From: Gemmatimonadota bacterium
GTDB taxonomy: Bacteria > Gemmatimonadota > Gemmatimonadetes > Longimicrobiales > Gaopeijiaceae
DNA length: 64,000 bases
Direction of reading: 5' to 3'
NCBI GenBank assembly: GCA_041390105.1
Contig: JAWKQO010000004.1
Location: 310,001-374,000 of the forward strand
Shown here: in pieces, positions 60,543 through 64,000 of the stretch
How positions within the stretch are numbered: the first letter of the stretch is position 1
How the letters are laid out: each line of letters starts with the position of its first letter
Notes under the pieces: model-generated
What the model was told of the DNA's origin: nothing
The model's database searches: none
Seen by the model: the letters and a program-made list of their open reading frames with translations, nothing else
Program-made: the position numbers and the translations under genes

Positions 60543-62840
60543 TCAGGATCCGACGGCGCCGGACGCAGGCGCGGGCACCGGTGCCGTCGCAGCCGGCTCT
60601 TGCCGCGGTCCGGCGACCAATCCCAACTCGGCGGGCCGCGCGAACAGATACCCCTGCCCGGAGCCGCAACGCATGGCGCGCAGCATGCGCGCCTGTTCGT
60701 CGGTCTCGATGCCTTCCGCGACCACGCCCAGACCCAGGCTGTCCGCCATGCGCACGATGGTGCGCACCAACTCCTCGCCCTCGCGCTGCGCCGTCATGGT
60801 CGAGATGAAGGAGCGGTCGATCTTGAGCGTGTCGATGGGGAGCTTCTGCAGGTAGGCCAGGGAGGATTGCCCGGTCCCGAAGTCGTCCATCAGCACACGC
60901 ACGCCCAGGAGCTTGAGCTGCCCCAAAGCCGCAGCCGCGCGGCGAGGGCTTTCGATGATGGCGCTTTCGGTGATCTCGATTCTCAGGCGATGCGGGGGGA
61001 ACCCGGTCTCGGCCAGGACCTCCTCCACCACCGCCGCGGGATTGTCCTGCGCCAGATGCTTTCCCGACAGGTTGACGCTCAGGTAGGGCATGTCGTCGGG
61101 TCGCATGTGGGCGAACCACTCGACCATCTGGCGGCAGGCCTGTCGCAAGACGACCGCCCCGAGCGGGATCACCAGCCCGGTATCTTCCATGACGCCGATG
61201 AACTCGCCCGGAAGGAGCAGGCCCCGCCGTGGGTGCTGCCAGCGGACCAGCGCTTCCAGGCCTTCGACCTCCCCCGACGCCAACGACACGATGGTCTGGT
61301 AGTGGACCACGAACTCCTCACGGGCCAGCGCACCCCGCAATTCGGTTTCCAGGCGCAGCCGCTCGGTCAGACGCTCGCGCATGGTTGCGTCGAAGATGGC
61401 GAACTCGGGATGCGAGTCCTTGGCGCGATACATGGCGGTGTCGGCGTCGCGCAGGATCTCATCCGGATTCGTGTAGGCGTGCGTGTCCATCACCACGCCG
61501 ATCGAGGGGCGGATGTAGAGCTCGCGCCCGTCGAGGAAGAACGGCTGGCCCAGTTTGGCCACGATGCGGTCGATGGTGATCTGCACGCCTTCGGGGACCT
61601 GGACCTTCTCCAGCAGCACCACGAACTCGTCGCCGCCCAGGCGCGCCACCATGTCGCTCCCCCGCACGCAGCTCTGCAGCCGTTTGGCCACTTCGCATAG
61701 CAGGTCGTCGCCCGTCTTATGTCCGAGAGAGTCGTTGACGACCTTGAAGTCGTCCAGGTCCAGGAACAGGACCACAAACGACTCGTCGGACTCCGGCAGG
61801 CGAGGACGGCTCGCCAGCCTGGCCAGCCGGTCGAGGAGCAGGCGGCGATTGGGCAGGCCGGTCAATGCGTCGAACACCCCTCGGCGGCTCATGTCCGTCA
61901 GCGAACCTGCCAACCGCTCCACCCGACCCTGGGGAGTCCGCGTGCAGGCCCCCCGCACCAGCAGCCAGCGAAACGTGCCATCGGCATAGCGGACGCGGAA
62001 TTCGTCCTCGAACTGCAGCCCCTCGGAGTGCAGGAAGACGCGGAACTGCTCCCGGACGCGCTCGACGTCCTCGGGGTGGATGCGCCGGACCAACTCGCCG
62101 ACCCGCCCGCCGAACTCACCGTCTCCGTCGGCGAGAAGGGCCCGGACGCGGTCGGACCAGAGGACCTCTCCGGTGTCCAGGTCCCAGTCGTAGAGGCCGT
62201 CGTTGGAGCCGGCCATGGCCAGGCGCATCCGCTGCTCACTGGTGAGCAGCTCCCGCGAGCGGGCGTCCGACTCCTCGCGCAACTGCGTGAGCCGTCCGTA
62301 CAGGCGGCGGCGCAGCCAGGTCGAAACCAGCGCAGCGCTGATGGCCCCGCCGATCATCAGGCCGTAGCGCATGATCGGGAAGCCGGGGATGGCCAGAGCC
62401 GTCGCCCACCACGCCCCCACCAACAGAGCCAGGCCGATCAGCAGCCACTGCAGGGAGACCCCGAACAGTCCGAGCGCCACGGCCAGAATGGCGAAATTGA
62501 CCGACGCCTGGGGATCGGCGGTCAGGTACATGTGCGCGGCGCAATTCAGGATCATCGCCGCCATGAGAACGATGCCCACGGCGTTGCCGCTGAGGGGCAG
62601 GCGGCGGCGCCGACCGGCGATGCCTACGGCGAGAAACAGGATGGAGGTGGCGAAGGCCACCGTGGCCATCAGGGAGGCCGCGTTCTCCGGCAGCAGCTTG
62701 AGGTGACCGACCCCGAACGCCAGGTACAACAAGGACAACCCCAGTGCGCCTACCGGGAGCGAGTCCCTGAGCACGTCGTCCTGGGCTTCCTTGGCATTGA
62801 AGCTGGCTGATTGGCGGCTCGCGCCAGGGCCTTGCACCAC
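60543..62840 (-). CDS. GGDEF-EAL cyclic-di-GMP signalling protein with membrane sensor and PAS domain
   Basis: This 765-residue membrane protein should make or degrade cyclic di-GMP. About six hydrophobic helices occupy roughly residues 28-190, followed by a short coiled coil and a PAS domain (about 205-325, with GLYDWDLDTGEV and FRWLLVRGACTR). The diguanylate cyclase motif GGDEF is intact at 402-406, and an inhibitory RxxD site (RGSD) sits five residues earlier. The phosphodiesterase motif EAL is at 529-531 in EGLEALVRW, and DDFGTGQSSLAYLQKLPID plus VVAEGIET are complete, so both activities are possible. The start is a GTG. Confidence 0.95.
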   Translation of the reverse strand: MVQGPGASRQSASFNAKEAQDDVLRDSLPVGALGLSLLYLAFGVGHLKLLPENAASLMATVAFATSILFLAVGIAGRRRRLPLSGNAVGIVLMAAMILNCAAHMYLTADPQASVNFAILAVALGLFGVSLQWLLIGLALLVGAWWATALAIPGFPIMRYGLMIGGAISAALVSTWLRRRLYGRLTQLREESDARSRELLTSEQRMRLAMAGSNDGLYDWDLDTGEVLWSDRVRALLADGDGEFGGRVGELVRRIHPEDVERVREQFRVFLHSEGLQFEDEFRVRYADGTFRWLLVRGACTRTPQGRVERLAGSLTDMSRRGVFDALTGLPNRRLLLDRLARLASRPRLPESDESFVVLFLDLDDFKVVNDSLGHKTGDDLLCEVAKRLQSCVRGSDMVARLGGDEFVVLLEKVQVPEGVQITIDRIVAKLGQPFFLDGRELYIRPSIGVVMDTHAYTNPDEILRDADTAMYRAKDSHPEFAIFDATMRERLTERLRLETELRGALAREEFVVHYQTIVSLASGEVEGLEALVRWQHPRRGLLLPGEFIGVMEDTGLVIPLGAVVLRQACRQMVEWFAHMRPDDMPYLSVNLSGKHLAQDNPAAVVEEVLAETGFPPHRLRIEITESAIIESPRRAAAALGQLKLLGVRVLMDDFGTGQSSLAYLQKLPIDTLKIDRSFISTMTAQREGEELVRTIVRMADSLGLGVVAEGIETDEQARMLRAMRCGSGQGYLFARPAELGLVAGPRQEPAATAPVPAPASGAVGS

Positions 62841-62930
62841 GCTGTCCTACCGGGTCCTGACCTGGATTCCAATTGGATCAGGGGCAGTGGTGCAAGAGAT
62901 GTGCTCGCCCTGCTACAGGGCAAAACCCGC

Positions 62931-63206
62931 CTATTCGCGGGCTTCCCGGGCTCCGATCGATACTCCGGTTCCCACACCCAGGCCCACGGCTCCCCCGACC
63001 ACCAGGCCCACACCGGCGCCGATGAACGGCAGCATGGTCACGAGGGGTGCCGCCACCACGGCGGTGGCTACGCCAGCGAACAGCCCCGCACCGGGAGTAT
63101 CCACGAGCTTGGTGTAGCGTAAGCGATTGCGCACGAACGACTTCGACTTGATATGACTGGCCAGGCCGGCCGCCCCTGCGAGGCCGAGGCCGATGAGCTC
63201 GAACAT
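62931..63206 (-). CDS. small glycine-rich membrane protein
   Basis: This 91-residue protein is not recognised. From the ATG of MFELIGLG it has two hydrophobic segments: residues 1-17, and a long glycine-zipper stretch at about 43-84 (GAGLFAGVATAVVAAPLVT, FIGAGVGLVVGGAVGLGVG). A basic loop (HIKSKSFVRNRLRYTK) lies between them. Glycine zippers of this kind pack membrane helices or form small pores. A longer open frame upstream overlaps the cyclophilin gene and is not used. It ends about 90 bases before the GGDEF-EAL start. Confidence 0.65.
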   Translation of the reverse strand: MFELIGLGLAGAAGLASHIKSKSFVRNRLRYTKLVDTPGAGLFAGVATAVVAAPLVTMLPFIGAGVGLVVGGAVGLGVGTGVSIGAREARE

Positions 63207-63246
63207 AGGGCCCTCCAACGTTGCCGGGCTTCGGATCTGCACCGCT

Positions 63247-64000
63247 CTACGGGCGGTCGGGTCTGCCGGTTTCCGGGGCACTGCCCTCGACCAGGGTCGC
63301 GTCCAGGATCCGATCCCCTTCCAGGATGGCGTCGACCACGTCCAACCCGAGCTCGACCTCCGCGAACACTGTGTAGGCATGATCGAGCCGGACGTTGTCG
63401 ACCAGATTGAAGAAGATCTGGCCATCTCCGGTGTCCCGCCCGCGAGTGGAGATCCCCACGGTACCCCGCCAGTGCGACACCCTTCCCACCTCGTCCCGGG
63501 TGTAGGCCCCGTGGCCCGCGTACTCGTTGGCGCCGGGACTGGCACCCTGGACCACAAAGTTGGGCTCGACACGGTGGAACGTCAGGCCGCGCAGTCGACC
63601 ACTCCGGACCAGGTCCACGAAGCGCGCGACGTTGGTAGGCGCCAGGGCTGGGAGCAGGCGCAGTCCGATCCGGCCGCCTCGCTCCATGTCCAGGAGGACG
63701 CGCGTGCGTGCCCAGCGATCCAACTCGGCGTCGATCGGTAGGGGCCCGGGGGCCCGCGGCCGAGGCGCCGCACTGGTTTCGACACCCGTGCGCCGGGTCA
63801 GCGCCGCCGCTGCCGCCGCGGCCACCACTGGGTCCCGGTCGGTGCTGTAGCGCTCGAGAGCGCGGATCAAGGACGAGTCGGCGAACTCCTCCACGCGCTG
63901 CAACAGCGCCATGCGCGGATCCCTCAACGTCTCCATGTCCTTCGCCGACAGCCGCTCCAGAGCGGCGAGCAGGGCACCGACCCTCTCTGCCCCATCCGGG
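63247..64000 (-). CDS. HEAT-repeat peptidylprolyl isomerase (cyclophilin type), 3' part
   Basis: This is the C-terminal part of a protein whose frame stays open to the right edge of the window. The visible N-terminal part is helical and HEAT-like (DMETLRDPRMALLQRVEEF, DRDPVVAAAAAAALTRRTG). The C-terminal cyclophilin domain carries LTFHRVEPNFVVQGA, GTVGISTRGRDTGDGQIFFNLVDN, and TVFAEVELGLDVVDAI, which are the family segments. It would catalyse cis-trans isomerisation of prolyl bonds during folding of exported proteins, if the missing 5' end encodes a signal peptide. The small glycine-rich protein gene lies 40 bases downstream. Confidence 0.9.
   Translation of the reverse strand, partial: PDGAERVGALLAALERLSAKDMETLRDPRMALLQRVEEFADSSLIRALERYSTDRDPVVAAAAAAALTRRTGVETSAAPRPRAPGPLPIDAELDRWARTRVLLDMERGGRIGLRLLPALAPTNVARFVDLVRSGRLRGLTFHRVEPNFVVQGASPGANEYAGHGAYTRDEVGRVSHWRGTVGISTRGRDTGDGQIFFNLVDNVRLDHAYTVFAEVELGLDVVDAILEGDRILDATLVEGSAPETGRPDRP

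Overview
This is a GC-rich, densely coding bacterial window of about 46 protein genes, with no rRNA, no convincing tRNA, no transposase and no CRISPR array. The gene mix is what is seen in Gemmatimonadota (soil or marine relatives). It combines exported DUF5916 proteins, a DUF1592/DUF1552/ankyrin cluster, an ECF sigma factor coupled to a TPR serine/threonine kinase, many lipoprotein amidohydrolases and secreted peptidases, and frequent GTG starts with 4-base stop/start overlaps. The phylum is an inference from gene content; Acidobacteriota or a similar phylum cannot be excluded without a marker gene.

Layout. 1-1112 is the 3' part of an M1-type metallopeptidase. 1147-5579 (minus) holds a flavin-dependent oxidoreductase, a PEP-mutase-like protein, a voltage-gated-type potassium channel and an ECF41 sigma factor coupled to its usual carboxymuconolactone decarboxylase partner. 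5847-9465 (plus) encodes an orphan 720-residue lipoprotein and an amidohydrolase lipoprotein. A gamma-glutamyltransferase (minus) diverges from tcuA-tcuB (plus) at 9559-13862. 14054-20537 carries a small lipoprotein, then on the minus strand YkvA-like, DUF5916, amidohydrolase and succinate-semialdehyde-type dehydrogenase genes, opposed by mmsA (plus). 22241-29644 has an RNA methyltransferase, an S9 peptidase, the sigma/kinase pair and a small membrane protein.

29675-37141 is a tightly packed minus-strand unit read in the order DUF2911 lipoprotein, Fpg/Nei glycosylase, amidase, amidohydrolase, AAA ATPase, MFS exporter; nearly every junction overlaps. 37439-38848 is an isolated DUF1552 gene closed by a strong hairpin terminator. 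38849-41269 is a looser island around a DUF222/HNH endonuclease gene with tandem repeats at both ends. 41270-43132 (minus) has an alpha/beta hydrolase and a creatininase-like protein with altered metal ligands.

43541-54036 is the most interesting block: a plus-strand operon of a di-heme-type DUF1592 cytochrome, a Tat-type DUF1552 protein, an exported ankyrin protein ending in a CxxC motif, DUF1028, DUF5916 and an M20 peptidase. The functions of most of these families are not established, so this is the best candidate for an undescribed envelope system. 54057-64000 holds DUF6515, a metallo-beta-lactamase-fold lipoprotein coupled to an aminotransferase, an S10 peptidase coupled to an inactive-looking aldolase-family lipoprotein, a stand-alone 5'-3' exonuclease, a GGDEF-EAL protein, a glycine-rich membrane protein and the 3' part of a HEAT/cyclophilin protein.

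Taken together the window looks like a peptide- and amide-scavenging envelope repertoire with its own regulators. Unless stated otherwise, starts were chosen from signal peptides, overlaps and Shine-Dalgarno-like sequences rather than from experiment.
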